The position numbers and the translations under genes are program-made. A DNA stretch of 64,000 bases from positions 3,248,897 to 3,312,896 of the forward strand of contig CP051243.1 of NCBI GenBank assembly GCA_017795025.1, written 5' to 3'. The stretch comes from Flavobacteriales bacterium. GTDB lineage: Bacteria; Bacteroidota; Bacteroidia; Flavobacteriales; Schleiferiaceae. This document shows, piece by piece, positions 34,185 through 43,154 of this stretch. Each line of letters begins with the position of its first letter. Position 1 is the stretch's first letter. The notes beneath the pieces were generated by a model. The model saw only the letters and a program-made list of their open reading frames with translations, ran no database searches and was not told the DNA's origin.

Positions 34185-35522
34185 ATGAAGGTTAATGTCC
34201 AAAAGAAAGACGACCTAAATGCTGTACTTACAGTATCTATAGAGGAGTCAGATTACCGTGAAAAAGTTGATAAAACTTTAAAGGACTATCGCAAAAAGGC
34301 TAATATCCCTGGATTTCGTCCTGGACATGTGCCTGCGGGTCTTATTAAAAAGCAGTTTGGTAAATCGGTTTTAATTGAAGAAGTGAATCATATCCTGCAA
34401 CATGCAGTTTACGATCATATTCAAGAGGAAAAACTGGATATCCTAGGAAATCCATTGCCCGTTGAGCAAACTGATATTGACTGGGACAACCAAAAGGATT
34501 TCAACTTTGATTACGAATTGGGCATGGCGCCAGAATTTGAATTAAAGGTGAACGGCCGCATCAAAGTTCCATTTATGAAAGTAGTGGCGGATGATGAAAT
34601 GGTAGATCGTTACATTAATGATTACGCCCGTCGTTTTGGCACTATGTCATACCCCGAAGCAGTGGAAGAAAATGCTATTCTAAAGGGGACCTTCACGGAG
34701 GTGGATAAGAAGGATCAAGCAGTGGAAGGTGGAGTAGAGGTGGAAACCACTTTTGCTTTGGATGCCTTAAAAGACAAGGCGGCTAAAACAGTAGCCGGAA
34801 GAAAGGTAGGCGATAGCTTCACTCTAGATACCAAGTCATTTAAAGATGATTTTAATTTAGGTGGAATCCTTAAGTTGGACGAAGATCAGCTGAAGGCTAG
34901 TACCGGTCGTTTTACAGTGGAGTTGAAAGAGCTGAGTAAATTAGATCCAGCCCCCTTAAATCAAGAATTGTTTGATAAGGTATTTGGCGAAGGAACGGTT
35001 AGTAGCGAAGAAGACTTTAGAGCACGCATTAAAGCTGATGCAGAGCGGGTTTTTGTTGGCGATTCTGATCGTAAATTTTACCAGGATGTACGCGACAAAC
35101 TCCTTGAAAAGATGAAGTTTGATCTTCCCGAAGCCTTCTTGAAAAGATGGATGAAAACGGCCACCGAAGAGCCTATGTCAGAAGAGGAAATTGAATCGAA
35201 ATTTCCAGAGATGAAGGATGATATGCGCTGGCAAATCATTGAGAACCGGGTTATTCGTGAAAACGATATTAAAGTAGAGCACGAAGAGCTGGTAGAATTC
35301 ACTAAGCAGATGGTTCTTCAGCAAATGGCTCAATATGGTCAGTTCCCAGAAGGCTTGGATCTGGACCAGATTGCTAACAACGTATTGGGGAATCGCGAGG
35401 AAGCACAACGCATCAATGATCAATTGTTCCAGCAGAAGTTGATGAAGTTCTTTAAAGACACCCTAAAACTTGATGAAAAAGAAGTGACCTACGAAGAGTT
35501 CGTGAAGTCTTTTTCGAAATAG
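34185..35522 (+). CDS. tig: Trigger factor
   Basis: A 445-residue ribosome-associated chaperone and prolyl isomerase that receives nascent chains at the exit tunnel. The N-terminal ribosome-binding domain (about 1-115) has the signature GFRPGHVP. A degenerate PPIase domain (about 150-245) and a long helical C-terminal arm (about 250-445) with LDPAPLNQELFDKVFGEG follow. The insertions seen are typical of Bacteroidota trigger factors, whose PPIase part is poorly conserved. It leads tig-clpP-clpX, an order widely conserved in bacteria, but here terminators and separate promoters stand between the genes. Confidence 0.95.
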   Translation: MKVNVQKKDDLNAVLTVSIEESDYREKVDKTLKDYRKKANIPGFRPGHVPAGLIKKQFGKSVLIEEVNHILQHAVYDHIQEEKLDILGNPLPVEQTDIDWDNQKDFNFDYELGMAPEFELKVNGRIKVPFMKVVADDEMVDRYINDYARRFGTMSYPEAVEENAILKGTFTEVDKKDQAVEGGVEVETTFALDALKDKAAKTVAGRKVGDSFTLDTKSFKDDFNLGGILKLDEDQLKASTGRFTVELKELSKLDPAPLNQELFDKVFGEGTVSSEEDFRARIKADAERVFVGDSDRKFYQDVRDKLLEKMKFDLPEAFLKRWMKTATEEPMSEEEIESKFPEMKDDMRWQIIENRVIRENDIKVEHEELVEFTKQMVLQQMAQYGQFPEGLDLDQIANNVLGNREEAQRINDQLFQQKLMKFFKDTLKLDEKEVTYEEFVKSFSK

Positions 35523-35548
35523 TTAACTGCAATACTGTCATAAAAGCA

Positions 35549-35580
35549 AAAAAGGTCTGATCATTGTCGGACCTTTTTTT
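35549..35580 (+). terminator. Hairpin terminator after tig
   Basis: AAAAGGTCTGA, TCATTG, TCGGACC (one wobble) then seven T, 29 bases before the clpP start. Confidence 0.75.
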
Positions 35581-35609
35581 GTTAATATTACTTCACTAAA
35601 AGATTTCAG

Positions 35610-36284
35610 ATGGATTTCGGAAAAGAATTTATGCAATATGCGGTGAAGGACCGCGGACTCAACTCGATGCATGTTGGGGACTACCTTCAATCATCCTTAA
35701 CTCCTTATATTATTGAGGAACGCCAAATGAACGTGGCTCAAATGGATGTTTTCTCTCGCCTGATGATGGATCGCATCATCTTTTTAGGGACGGGTATCAA
35801 TGATCAGGTGGCCAATATCGTTCAAGCGCAATTATTGTTTTTAGAGTCTTCAGATTCCTCAAAGGATATTCAAATATATCTTAACAGCCCTGGTGGTTCT
35901 GTTTATGCGGGTCTTGGAATTTATGATACCATGCAACTCGTTAAGCCCGATGTAGCGACTATTTGCACAGGGATGGCAGCTTCGATGGGCGCAGTTTTAC
36001 TATGTGCTGGAGCCGATGGGAAGCGCTCTGCTCTTAAGCACAGCCGAGTGATGATCCACCAGCCAATGAGTGGTGCTCAAGGGCAAGCCTCGGATATGGA
36101 AATTGCGGTAAAGGAAGTGCTTAAGATGAAAGAAGAGCTCTACCGTATCATCGCCAACCATAGTCGTCAGGAATTCGAAAAAGTAGAAAAAGATTCGGAC
36201 CGTGACTATTGGATGAACGCTACGGAAGCGAAAGATTACGGTATGATTGATGAGGTATTAGATACCAAACGAAATCCTGTCTAA
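35610..36284 (+). CDS. clpP: ATP-dependent Clp protease proteolytic subunit ClpP
   Basis: A 224-residue serine peptidase forming the barrel chamber of ClpXP. The catalytic triad is S125 in GMAASMGA, H150 in MIHQP, and D199 in DSDRDYWM. The N-terminal 20 or so residues are a likely propeptide. It lies between a terminator and the clpX promoter; its own -7 element is not obvious (AATATTAC region, 35584-35595). Confidence 0.97.
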   Translation: MDFGKEFMQYAVKDRGLNSMHVGDYLQSSLTPYIIEERQMNVAQMDVFSRLMMDRIIFLGTGINDQVANIVQAQLLFLESSDSSKDIQIYLNSPGGSVYAGLGIYDTMQLVKPDVATICTGMAASMGAVLLCAGADGKRSALKHSRVMIHQPMSGAQGQASDMEIAVKEVLKMKEELYRIIANHSRQEFEKVEKDSDRDYWMNATEAKDYGMIDEVLDTKRNPV

Positions 36285-36317
36285 ATACGTTTATTAGACT
36301 AAGAGTTACCTTATTAG

Positions 36318-36358
36318 GAATCCGTTTCGGTGTGCTCTGAAACGGATTCTGTATTTTT
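36318..36358 (+). terminator. clpP terminator overlapping the clpX promoter
   Basis: GAATCCGTTTC (36318-36328), a 10-base loop, GAAACGGATTC (36339-36349): perfect 11-base arms. The following T run (36354-36358) is also part of the -7 element TATTTTTG of clpX. Confidence 0.75.
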
Positions 36359-36359
36359 G
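36352..36359 (+). promoter_or_regulatory. -7 element TATTTTTG, clpX promoter
   Basis: Exact TAnnTTTG match, 14 bases before the clpX ATG, embedded in the U-tract region of the clpP terminator. Confidence 0.55.
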
Positions 36360-36373
36360 CAACAGATATTGAT

Positions 36374-37630
36374 ATGAGTTCCAGTAATAAAGAAAGTTTG
36401 AGCTGCTCATTTTGCGGCCGTGAGAAGAAGGATACCAATGTCCTTATTGCGGGTATTAATGGGCATATCTGTGATCACTGCATACGCCAAGCCTATGGTA
36501 TTGTAGTTGAGGAAATGGATATGAAAGAACGCAAGGAGCTAAGTCGCTCCATGCGAATTGTAAAACCCAAGGAGATTAAAAAGTTTCTTGATCAGTATGT
36601 TATTGGTCAAGATGAAGCTAAGCGCATTTTATCTGTTGCCGTTTACAACCATTACAAAAGATTAAGTTCTGATAAGAAGGACCTAGCTGAAGATGCCATC
36701 GAAATTGAGAAATCGAATATTATGATGGTAGGGGAAACCGGAACTGGTAAAACCCTTTTAGCGCGGACCATCGCCAAGATGCTCAATGTTCCCTTCACGA
36801 TTGTAGATGCTACCGTTTTAACGGAGGCCGGATATGTGGGTGAGGATGTAGAAAGTATCCTAACTCGATTATTACAAGCGGCTAATTACGATCAAAAAGC
36901 GGCAGAGCGAGGAATCATTTTCATTGATGAAATTGATAAAATTGCTCGTAAGAGCGATAATCCTTCCATTACACGCGATGTTAGTGGTGAAGGCGTTCAA
37001 CAGGCGCTTCTTAAACTTTTGGAAGGCACCAAGGTGAATGTGCCACCCCAAGGTGGAAGAAAGCACCCTGATCAGAAGTTTATTGAAGTAGATACCCGCA
37101 ATATTTTATTTGTTGCTGGGGGGGCGTTTGACGGAATCAAACGAAATATTGGCAACCGATTAAACACCCAATCAGTTGGTTTTCATTCTTCCCAAGATCG
37201 GGAAGCACTCGACAAGGATAACATGCTACAATATGTAGCCCCTCAAGATTTAAAGAGCTTTGGATTAATTCCAGAACTCATCGGTCGTATTCCGGTTCTT
37301 ACCCATCTCAATCCATTAGATGGAGAGGCTTTAAAGCGAATCCTTACCGAACCTAAGAACGCCATTATTAAACAATATACGCACCTCTTAAAGATGGATG
37401 AGATTGAACTCGACTTCCAAGAAGAGGCGATTGACTATGTGGTCGAAAAGGCCATGGAGTTTAAGCTTGGTGCCCGTGGTTTACGCTCGATTATCGAGAC
37501 CATCCTTACCGATGCGATGTTCGAATTACCCGGTGAAGTGGAAAGTGATCATAAGCTGGTCGTGGATCAGGCCTATGCTGCCAAGCGCATTGATAAGATG
37601 TCGATGAATGCCCTTAAAGCAGTGAGCTAG
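36374..37630 (+). CDS. clpX: ATP-dependent Clp protease ATP-binding subunit ClpX
   Basis: A 418-residue AAA+ unfoldase. The N-terminal zinc-binding domain is seen as CSFCGREKK and HICDHC (four Cys). The Walker A is GETGTGKT and the Walker [20 protein letters not shown] (pore-1 loop), the sensor 2 region [10 protein letters not shown] and the ClpP-docking IGF-like loop ([10 protein letters not shown] is the RIPV stretch) are all in order. It recognises tagged and N-degron proteins and feeds ClpP. The stop overlaps the folA stop by four bases (CTAG), and no terminator lies between. Confidence 0.97.
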   Translation: MSSSNKESLSCSFCGREKKDTNVLIAGINGHICDHCIRQAYGIVVEEMDMKERKELSRSMRIVKPKEIKKFLDQYVIGQDEAKRILSVAVYNHYKRLSSDKKDLAEDAIEIEKSNIMMVGETGTGKTLLARTIAKMLNVPFTIVDATVLTEAGYVGEDVESILTRLLQAANYDQKAAERGIIFIDEIDKIARKSDNPSITRDVSGEGVQQALLKLLEGTKVNVPPQGGRKHPDQKFIEVDTRNILFVAGGAFDGIKRNIGNRLNTQSVGFHSSQDREALDKDNMLQYVAPQDLKSFGLIPELIGRIPVLTHLNPLDGEALKRILTEPKNAIIKQYTHLLKMDEIELDFQEEAIDYVVEKAMEFKLGARGLRSIIETILTDAMFELPGEVESDHKLVVDQAYAAKRIDKMSMNALKAVS

Positions 37631-38118
37631 AGGCTAATCTTTTTATAAGTAAGATACTCAAAGGGGTGGGCGTGTTTATCGTCCGCCTCTTTTTTTTCGC
37701 CTCTTGCTAGCTTCCAAACAGAAGTATCAAACTCTGGAAAGTAAGTATCACCTTCGTAATCTGCTTTAATGAGCGTAAGTTCGATAGTGTTAGCTTTCTC
37801 TAAGGCCAATTTATAAATCTCGGCACCACCAACTATAAAAGGTTGCTCATCATTTTCAACCAGGGCCAAGGCAGCATCTAAACTGTCGGCTACAAGGCAA
37901 CCCTCGGCATGATAATCTTTTTGTCGGGTAATGATAATATTGGTCCGATTGGGAAGAGGCCTTCCCACACTTTCAAAAGTTTTCCGACCCATTATGATGT
38001 GATGACCAGAAGTCAGTTTCTTAAAGTGCTTGAGGTCATCCGGAAAGTGCCAAATGAGGCTATTGTCCTTTCCAATTACTCGATTTTGGGCCATCGCCGC
38101 TATCAGGGTTACATTCAT
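37627..38118 (-). CDS. folA: Dihydrofolate reductase
   Basis: A 163-residue enzyme reducing dihydrofolate to tetrahydrofolate with NADPH. Visible motifs: [29 protein letters not shown] (substrate-binding, with the acidic D at the pterin site), [18 protein letters not shown] (NADPH site), and [14 protein letters not shown]. It is the last gene of the thyA-TonB-like-folA operon: it starts directly after the TAG stop of the preceding gene without a gap. The functional link is clear, since thymidylate synthase makes dihydrofolate. Confidence 0.97.
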   Translation of the reverse strand: MNVTLIAAMAQNRVIGKDNSLIWHFPDDLKHFKKLTSGHHIIMGRKTFESVGRPLPNRTNIIITRQKDYHAEGCLVADSLDAALALVENDEQPFIVGGAEIYKLALEKANTIELTLIKADYEGDTYFPEFDTSVWKLARGEKKEADDKHAHPFEYLTYKKISL

Positions 38119-39444
38119 CTATCGAAGTTTGGCGTTAATGGGTAAGGTGAAAGATATTCGAACGGGCTTTCCCCTTTGGATTGCCGGCTGAATTTCCGGC
38201 AAAAGGGAAACTACCCGAATGGACTCTATATCCAATAATGGATGAGCGCCTCGTACAACCTCAATTCCTTGGATGGAACCATCCTTTTCCACTATGAAAT
38301 TAATATACACCCGTCCCTGAATCCCTTTCTTTATAGCTTCTTTTGGGAATTTAAATTCGCCTGCTACATGTTTGAGGATATTGATTTGAAAGCAGCGTTT
38401 TAAATCTTCGTTCTCCTCTAAATCTTCGCAGCCGGTAAATATTGGTACCCTTTCAACTACCGAAAAACTATTAACCTCTCCCTCCTCTTGTTTTTCAGAT
38501 GCAGCAATTTCGGCTAAGGTATGCTTATCAAAAGTCCACATACGGCGAGGAATTCTTCCCTCGGCTAATTGCTGCTCTAAGTAGAGGTACATTGCTTTAT
38601 CATAACCGGTTAGGGCCCCTCGATTAACGGTATCAATCTCTGGAATAACATGATAGGGGTCAATGGCCCTCTTTAATTGATTCCAAAGTTGATTGTCAAT
38701 GTACAAGCCTAATTGTGCTTCGAAGTGCTGATTAGCCTGATCGTAATTCCTTAAACCAGATTGATTAAATGATAGGAAATAGGCTTCAGATTGGGCCAGA
38801 CTTTTTTTATCAAAATGAGAGGAGTACCACTCTATGTATTTTTTAAAGGCCGCAATGGTTTTTTTATTTCCCATGGGCGCTCGGCTTACTTTAAGCCCAA
38901 GGGGCATACCTTTCTCAAAGTGAATTTCAGCTCTAAAATCAGCTTCAATCTTAAAGCTATCCAGTGCCGCATATAACTCTTGTTTGCCGAAATACTTGGC
39001 ACATGCCAATTGTCCCTTCTCATTAAAATCCTCACATTCTTTGGCACGAGGAAACTTGTGTTGAAGATCGAGTTCGGAATTAGAATCCCAAGCCTTATTT
39101 AGCTTCTGCTTCCAGTGGACTTGATATATGATACCAGTGTCAAGGCTTAATTCCTTGCTGCTGCCTTTGAGTACTGCGAAATAATAGTCGATAGCATCTT
39201 CATTGAGCCAGGCATAGCTCGAAACAAGCTTAAGGGAGTCATTACGGTACTCAAATGCAAAGGCAATACTGTCATTATAGGAAAACCCATAATACTCAAA
39301 TATGGCAGCTTGTGTGCTCTTAAAAAGCTGGGCTAAGTTTTCTTGGTGACAGTCATTGCTAGCACAATCTTTAAAAGTGATGCTTTGGGAAAAAACTCCC
39401 AAACTGAGGAACATCAAAAAGAGGCTAAGCGTTTGTTTTTTCAT
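38119..39444 (-). CDS. Exported protein with C-terminal TonB-like domain, between thyA and folA
   Basis: A 441-residue protein. I take the ATG at 39444 (MKKQTLSLFLMFLSLGVFSQ), which gives a signal peptide; the nine-codon upstream extension is not signal-like. The large middle part (about 20-320) has no motif I recognise. The last 110 residues are a TonB C-terminal domain (FKFPKEAIKKGIQGRVYINFIVEKDGS, then RGKPVRISFTLP), with the VPIFTGCE lead-in shared with the TonB at 20267-21028. There is no inner-membrane anchor beyond the signal sequence, so it cannot be a classical energy transducer. The role is unknown. It lies seven bases after thyA. Confidence 0.8.
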   Translation of the reverse strand: MKKQTLSLFLMFLSLGVFSQSITFKDCASNDCHQENLAQLFKSTQAAIFEYYGFSYNDSIAFAFEYRNDSLKLVSSYAWLNEDAIDYYFAVLKGSSKELSLDTGIIYQVHWKQKLNKAWDSNSELDLQHKFPRAKECEDFNEKGQLACAKYFGKQELYAALDSFKIEADFRAEIHFEKGMPLGLKVSRAPMGNKKTIAAFKKYIEWYSSHFDKKSLAQSEAYFLSFNQSGLRNYDQANQHFEAQLGLYIDNQLWNQLKRAIDPYHVIPEIDTVNRGALTGYDKAMYLYLEQQLAEGRIPRRMWTFDKHTLAEIAASEKQEEGEVNSFSVVERVPIFTGCEDLEENEDLKRCFQINILKHVAGEFKFPKEAIKKGIQGRVYINFIVEKDGSIQGIEVVRGAHPLLDIESIRVVSLLPEIQPAIQRGKPVRISFTLPINAKLR

Positions 39445-39451
39445 AAGATTT

Positions 39452-40357
39452 TTAAACTGCAACCTGGGCACGAATGGCCGGATGTGGGTCGTAATTTTCT
39501 AGTTGAAAATCCTCGTACTTAAAGGCAAAAAGGTCTTTCACATTAGGGTTTATCTTCATCTGCGGAAGCGCACGATAATCCCGGCTTAATTGCTCCTTAG
39601 TTTGGTCGAGATGGTTTTCATAAAGATGGGCGTCACCGAAGGTGTGAACAAAATCGCCCAATTCTAAATCGCAAACTTGGGCCACCATCATGGTGAGTAA
39701 GGCGTAAGAGGCGATGTTAAAAGGAACGCCTAAAAAAACATCTGCCGAGCGCTGATAGAGCTGGCAGCTTAGTTTATTGTCGGCTACATAAAACTGAAAC
39801 AAGGTGTGGCAAGGGGGTAAGCCCGACTTCGCCATCACCGGAATATCCTTGGGGTTCCAAGCGGAGATGATATGCCTGCGGCTATTGGGGTTTTTCTTTA
39901 AATCCTCCACTAATTGACGCATTTGATCCACACCTTCAAAATTGCGCCACTGTCGGCCGTAAACTGGACCTAACTCCCCCCATTTTTTGGCGAAATCTTC
40001 TTGTTCAATAATCTGCGTCTTAAATGCAGCAAGCTCCTCTTTCCAGGCTTCACTGTACTTGGGGAGTTTATCGGCTAGTCCGTTTTCCTGGAGGTAATTT
40101 TGGAAAGGCCATTCATTCCAAATATTCACTCCATTTTGCACCAAATAGCGGATATTGGTGTCGCCGTCTAAAAACCAAAGTAGCTCGTGAATGATCGACT
40201 TAAGGTGCACTTTTTTGGTGGTCACAAGGGGAAAGCCTTCTTGAAGATCAAATCGCATTTGATAACCGAAAACCGAGATGGTATTAATACCGGTGCGGTT
40301 TTCCTTCAAGGTTCCCTGGTCTAAAATATGTTGCATTAGTGCGTGATACTGCTGCAT
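39452..40357 (-). CDS. thyA: Thymidylate synthase
   Basis: A 301-residue enzyme making dTMP from dUMP with methylene-tetrahydrofolate. The catalytic Cys is in [13 protein letters not shown], and [30 protein letters not shown] and [13 protein letters not shown] are standard. It is longer than the 264-residue E. coli enzyme by an insertion around residues 95-125 ([20 protein letters not shown]), typical of Bacteroidota and similar ThyA. It heads the thyA-TonB-like-folA operon. The motif TCTCGTAAAAATA lies 11 bases upstream. Confidence 0.97.
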   Translation of the reverse strand: MQQYHALMQHILDQGTLKENRTGINTISVFGYQMRFDLQEGFPLVTTKKVHLKSIIHELLWFLDGDTNIRYLVQNGVNIWNEWPFQNYLQENGLADKLPKYSEAWKEELAAFKTQIIEQEDFAKKWGELGPVYGRQWRNFEGVDQMRQLVEDLKKNPNSRRHIISAWNPKDIPVMAKSGLPPCHTLFQFYVADNKLSCQLYQRSADVFLGVPFNIASYALLTMMVAQVCDLELGDFVHTFGDAHLYENHLDQTKEQLSRDYRALPQMKINPNVKDLFAFKYEDFQLENYDPHPAIRAQVAV

Positions 40358-40367
40358 AATCTATATT

Positions 40368-40380
40368 TCTCGTAAAAATA
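40368..40380 (-). repeat. 13-base motif TCTCGTAAAAATA upstream of thyA
   Basis: Same 13-mer as at 34020-34032, 11 bases before the thyA start. On the coding strand it reads TATTTTTACGAGA, a possible variant -7 region. Confidence 0.35.
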
Positions 40381-40464
40381 AGCCTCCCTTTGAGCCTGTG
40401 GCAAAAAGCGGGAAAAAACCCTTAACAATGTTAATTTCTTTTTCATTTACCCTCTTTTAAGCTG

Positions 40465-40472
40465 TATTTTCG
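40465..40472 (+). promoter_or_regulatory. Variant -7 element TATTTTCG, glycogen synthase promoter
   Basis: One base off TAnnTTTG, 28 bases before the ATG. The same octamer precedes the giant adhesin gene and etfB. Confidence 0.4.
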
Positions 40473-40499
40473 ACGGGCAAGAAGTTTAAAAACAGAATC

Positions 40500-42287
40500 A
40501 TGCACGGCACACCAATTATCGAATGTTCTTGGGAAGTATGTAATCAGATCGGCGGGATTTACACGGTACTTAGATCTAAAGTGCCAGCGATGATAGATCG
40601 ATTTGGGGATGATTATACGCTCTTAGGGCCTCTTGAAGCTAAAGGTATTGATGCGGAGCTGGAAGAAATAAATCAGTTAGATGACCCCTTGGGGCAGGCA
40701 GTTGAGGAGTTTCGACGCGAGGGTATTCAAATTCGCTATGCCAGATGGTTGGTTACCGGAAGGCCCAAAGTAGTTTTAATTGATCCTAACTATGGAGCCT
40801 CTAAGCTTTCGCAGTATCAAGAACATTATGCTAAAACTTACGGCCTAGAAAAGGATCCCAACAACGAGCTCTTAAATCGCATGATTGTATGGTCTAAGCT
40901 CAATTATCGTTTCTTAAGTTTAGTTCAAGAAAAGCGAGGTCAGGGAAATAAAATTGTAGCCCATTTCCACGAGTGGATGGCTTCCCTACCCATCCTAGAT
41001 TTACATAAGCATAATCCGGAGGTGTGCACCGTTTTTACCACACACGCTACTTTATTAGGTCGCTATTTAGCATCGAGCTACAGCGGCTTTTACAGAAATT
41101 TGGCTAATTATAAATGGGAGCAAGAGGCCCGTCATTTTGGGATTTTCCCGATGGCACAAATTGAACGACTTTCAGCACGGTATAGCAATAGCTTTACTAC
41201 GGTGAGTGAAATAACCGCTAAGGAGTGCGTGCATTTATTAGGTAAAACGCCCGATGTGATTACGCCCAATGGTCTCAACATAAAACGATATGTGGCGATG
41301 CATGAAGTGCAATTAAAGCATCAGGAATTTAAAGAAGTATTGCACGATTTTACCATTGGCCACTTCTTTCCAAGCTATCACTTTGATCTTGATAAAACCC
41401 TTTATTTCTTCACGGCAGGTCGCTATGAATTTGGGAATAAAGGTTATGATGTTACTATTCGTGCCTTGGACTTGCTAAACAAACGCATGAAACGCGATGG
41501 CATAGATACAACGGTAGTGATGTTCTTTGTGACCAATAAAGAGTCTTGGTCGATAAACCCTAAAGTCTTGCAATCCAACGGGGTTCTCCGAGAAATCCAA
41601 AAATGTGTAGAGGCCATTGAGAAACAGGTGGGGAAAAGACTTTATCAATCGGCGGTGAGCTCAGAACTTGACCACCGGCTTCCCGATACTTCGGCCATGG
41701 TAGATGATTATTGGAAACTGCGTTATCGACGCACCATCCAATCCTGGAAGAGTGACGAATGGCCCTATATTACCACCCATAATTTAAAGGACGATGATAA
41801 TGATGACATCCTAAACGAGTTACGTCGTCTTAAGATGTTTAATAGTCCAAAAGATCGGGTTAAAGTGGTTTATCATCCAGAGTTTATTAATAGCACGAAT
41901 CCCCTTTTTGGGATAGATTACGGAGACTTTGTGCGTGGTTGTCACCTAGGGATTTTCCCAAGTTATTATGAACCTTGGGGATATACACCCCTGGAATGTA
42001 TTGCGCGGGGTGTGGCCACAGTTACTTCGGATTTATCAGGCTTCGGAAACTATGTTAGTGGCCAGGAAACCGGTGGAGTAGACCATGGGGTGCAAGTTTT
42101 ACGACGCGATAGCAGGAGCGAAGAACAGGTGATTGAGGATTTAGCCAACCACCTGCTAGAATTTGTAAAATTGAGTCGTCGTTATAGAATCATTCAGCGT
42201 AATAGGGCAGAGGATTTTTCGGAACGATTCGATTGGAAACAACTCTTGCCAGAGTATGAAAAGGCCTATGTTAAGGCTTTAAGTTAA
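40500..42287 (+). CDS. Glycogen synthase, GT3 (eukaryote-like) family
   Basis: A 595-residue glycosyltransferase with the GT-B fold. The start CSWEVCNQIGGIYTVLRSKV is the sugar-nucleotide-binding signature of family GT3, the glycogen synthases of fungi and animals also found in many Bacteroidota. Further features are AHFHEWMAS, TVFTTHATLLGRYLASS, TAGRYEFGNKGYDVTIRAL, and the C-terminal catalytic segment YYEPWGYTPLECIARGVATVTSDLSGFG. It lengthens glycogen from a nucleotide sugar. No other glycogen gene is nearby. Its stop overlaps the next gene on the other strand by four bases (TTAA). Confidence 0.93.
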   Translation: MHGTPIIECSWEVCNQIGGIYTVLRSKVPAMIDRFGDDYTLLGPLEAKGIDAELEEINQLDDPLGQAVEEFRREGIQIRYARWLVTGRPKVVLIDPNYGASKLSQYQEHYAKTYGLEKDPNNELLNRMIVWSKLNYRFLSLVQEKRGQGNKIVAHFHEWMASLPILDLHKHNPEVCTVFTTHATLLGRYLASSYSGFYRNLANYKWEQEARHFGIFPMAQIERLSARYSNSFTTVSEITAKECVHLLGKTPDVITPNGLNIKRYVAMHEVQLKHQEFKEVLHDFTIGHFFPSYHFDLDKTLYFFTAGRYEFGNKGYDVTIRALDLLNKRMKRDGIDTTVVMFFVTNKESWSINPKVLQSNGVLREIQKCVEAIEKQVGKRLYQSAVSSELDHRLPDTSAMVDDYWKLRYRRTIQSWKSDEWPYITTHNLKDDDNDDILNELRRLKMFNSPKDRVKVVYHPEFINSTNPLFGIDYGDFVRGCHLGIFPSYYEPWGYTPLECIARGVATVTSDLSGFGNYVSGQETGGVDHGVQVLRRDSRSEEQVIEDLANHLLEFVKLSRRYRIIQRNRAEDFSERFDWKQLLPEYEKAYVKALS

Positions 42288-43123
42288 CTGCGCTTACTCT
42301 TAAAATAAAGTTCCTTGGGTTGGGGGTCGTCGGGGTACATCTGAGGGTCGTATTCCAAACATTTCATTGCCCAAGTGTTTCGGTTTATCCAAATTACTTC
42401 AAGAGGGAAATAGTCTAGAAGTGATAACTGTCCGGTTTTTTTTAACTGCACTGAATCCTCTTCTCTTTTCAAATCGACCGTGATCAGGCTAAAGCCTTTT
42501 CCATCATAGGTAGCTCGCGACCAAAGGAGGAATTGATCATCTCCCATGGCGGGCACTAGGGCTTGCCAGCCAGCATCGTAATTGGAATTTAATACGTACT
42601 GCTTGCCACTAAGGCTATCTATTATTAGGCCCTGACCAACAATGCGACTGCGTCCGGCAAAGTGAAGCTTTAGCTTTTTAGCGTATCCAAAATAGATATA
42701 ATCCCAGTCATCACTGGCCCAGTTAGGGTTTTTTTCCCGGCGGTCAAAGGCAACAAAGTATTCCTGAGTAGGCAGGTAAAAATCGGCTTGACTTCGATTC
42801 TGATTTTCGGGCCCTTCAAATAGTTGATAGTCTAAATACAAGTCGCGGTGATGCTTGTATTCCTGAGCCTCCATCGCACTTAAGCTCCAGGTCATGGCAC
42901 TGTCGATATTGGCAAATAAAAAAGCGGGTACCTCGCTCGGAATCTCCCAATGCCACAAGGTATCGGTGGGTAGGCTAGGGGTATTTTCCTTTGGCCTTTC
43001 GGCAGATGGTATCCTCTCTTCGGAGTTTATACTTGACTCGGACGGGCTTGCTTTTTTGGCCGAGGGGGTGCAGGAAAGCAGCACTTGGGAAAAGACAATT
43101 AAAACGAAAAAGATGGACCGCAT
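42284..43123 (-). CDS. Hypothetical lipoprotein
   Basis: A 279-residue protein. The ATG at 43123 gives MRSIFFVLIVFSQVLLSC, a lipoprotein signal with lipid-attachment Cys at residue 18; the longer upstream frame does not. A Ser/Lys/Glu-rich spacer (about 20-60) precedes a domain rich in Trp, Tyr and Phe (NWASDDWDYIYFGYAKK, LWHWEIPSE) with no motif I recognise. It is the last gene of the etfB-etfA-DUF151-CNT operon, 31 bases after the transporter gene. The function is unknown; envelope location is inferred. Confidence 0.7.
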   Translation of the reverse strand: MRSIFFVLIVFSQVLLSCTPSAKKASPSESSINSEERIPSAERPKENTPSLPTDTLWHWEIPSEVPAFLFANIDSAMTWSLSAMEAQEYKHHRDLYLDYQLFEGPENQNRSQADFYLPTQEYFVAFDRREKNPNWASDDWDYIYFGYAKKLKLHFAGRSRIVGQGLIIDSLSGKQYVLNSNYDAGWQALVPAMGDDQFLLWSRATYDGKGFSLITVDLKREEDSVQLKKTGQLSLLDYFPLEVIWINRNTWAMKCLEYDPQMYPDDPQPKELYFKSKRS

Positions 43124-43154
43124 ATTAAGACTTAGGGTCCTTAAAAATAGCTTT

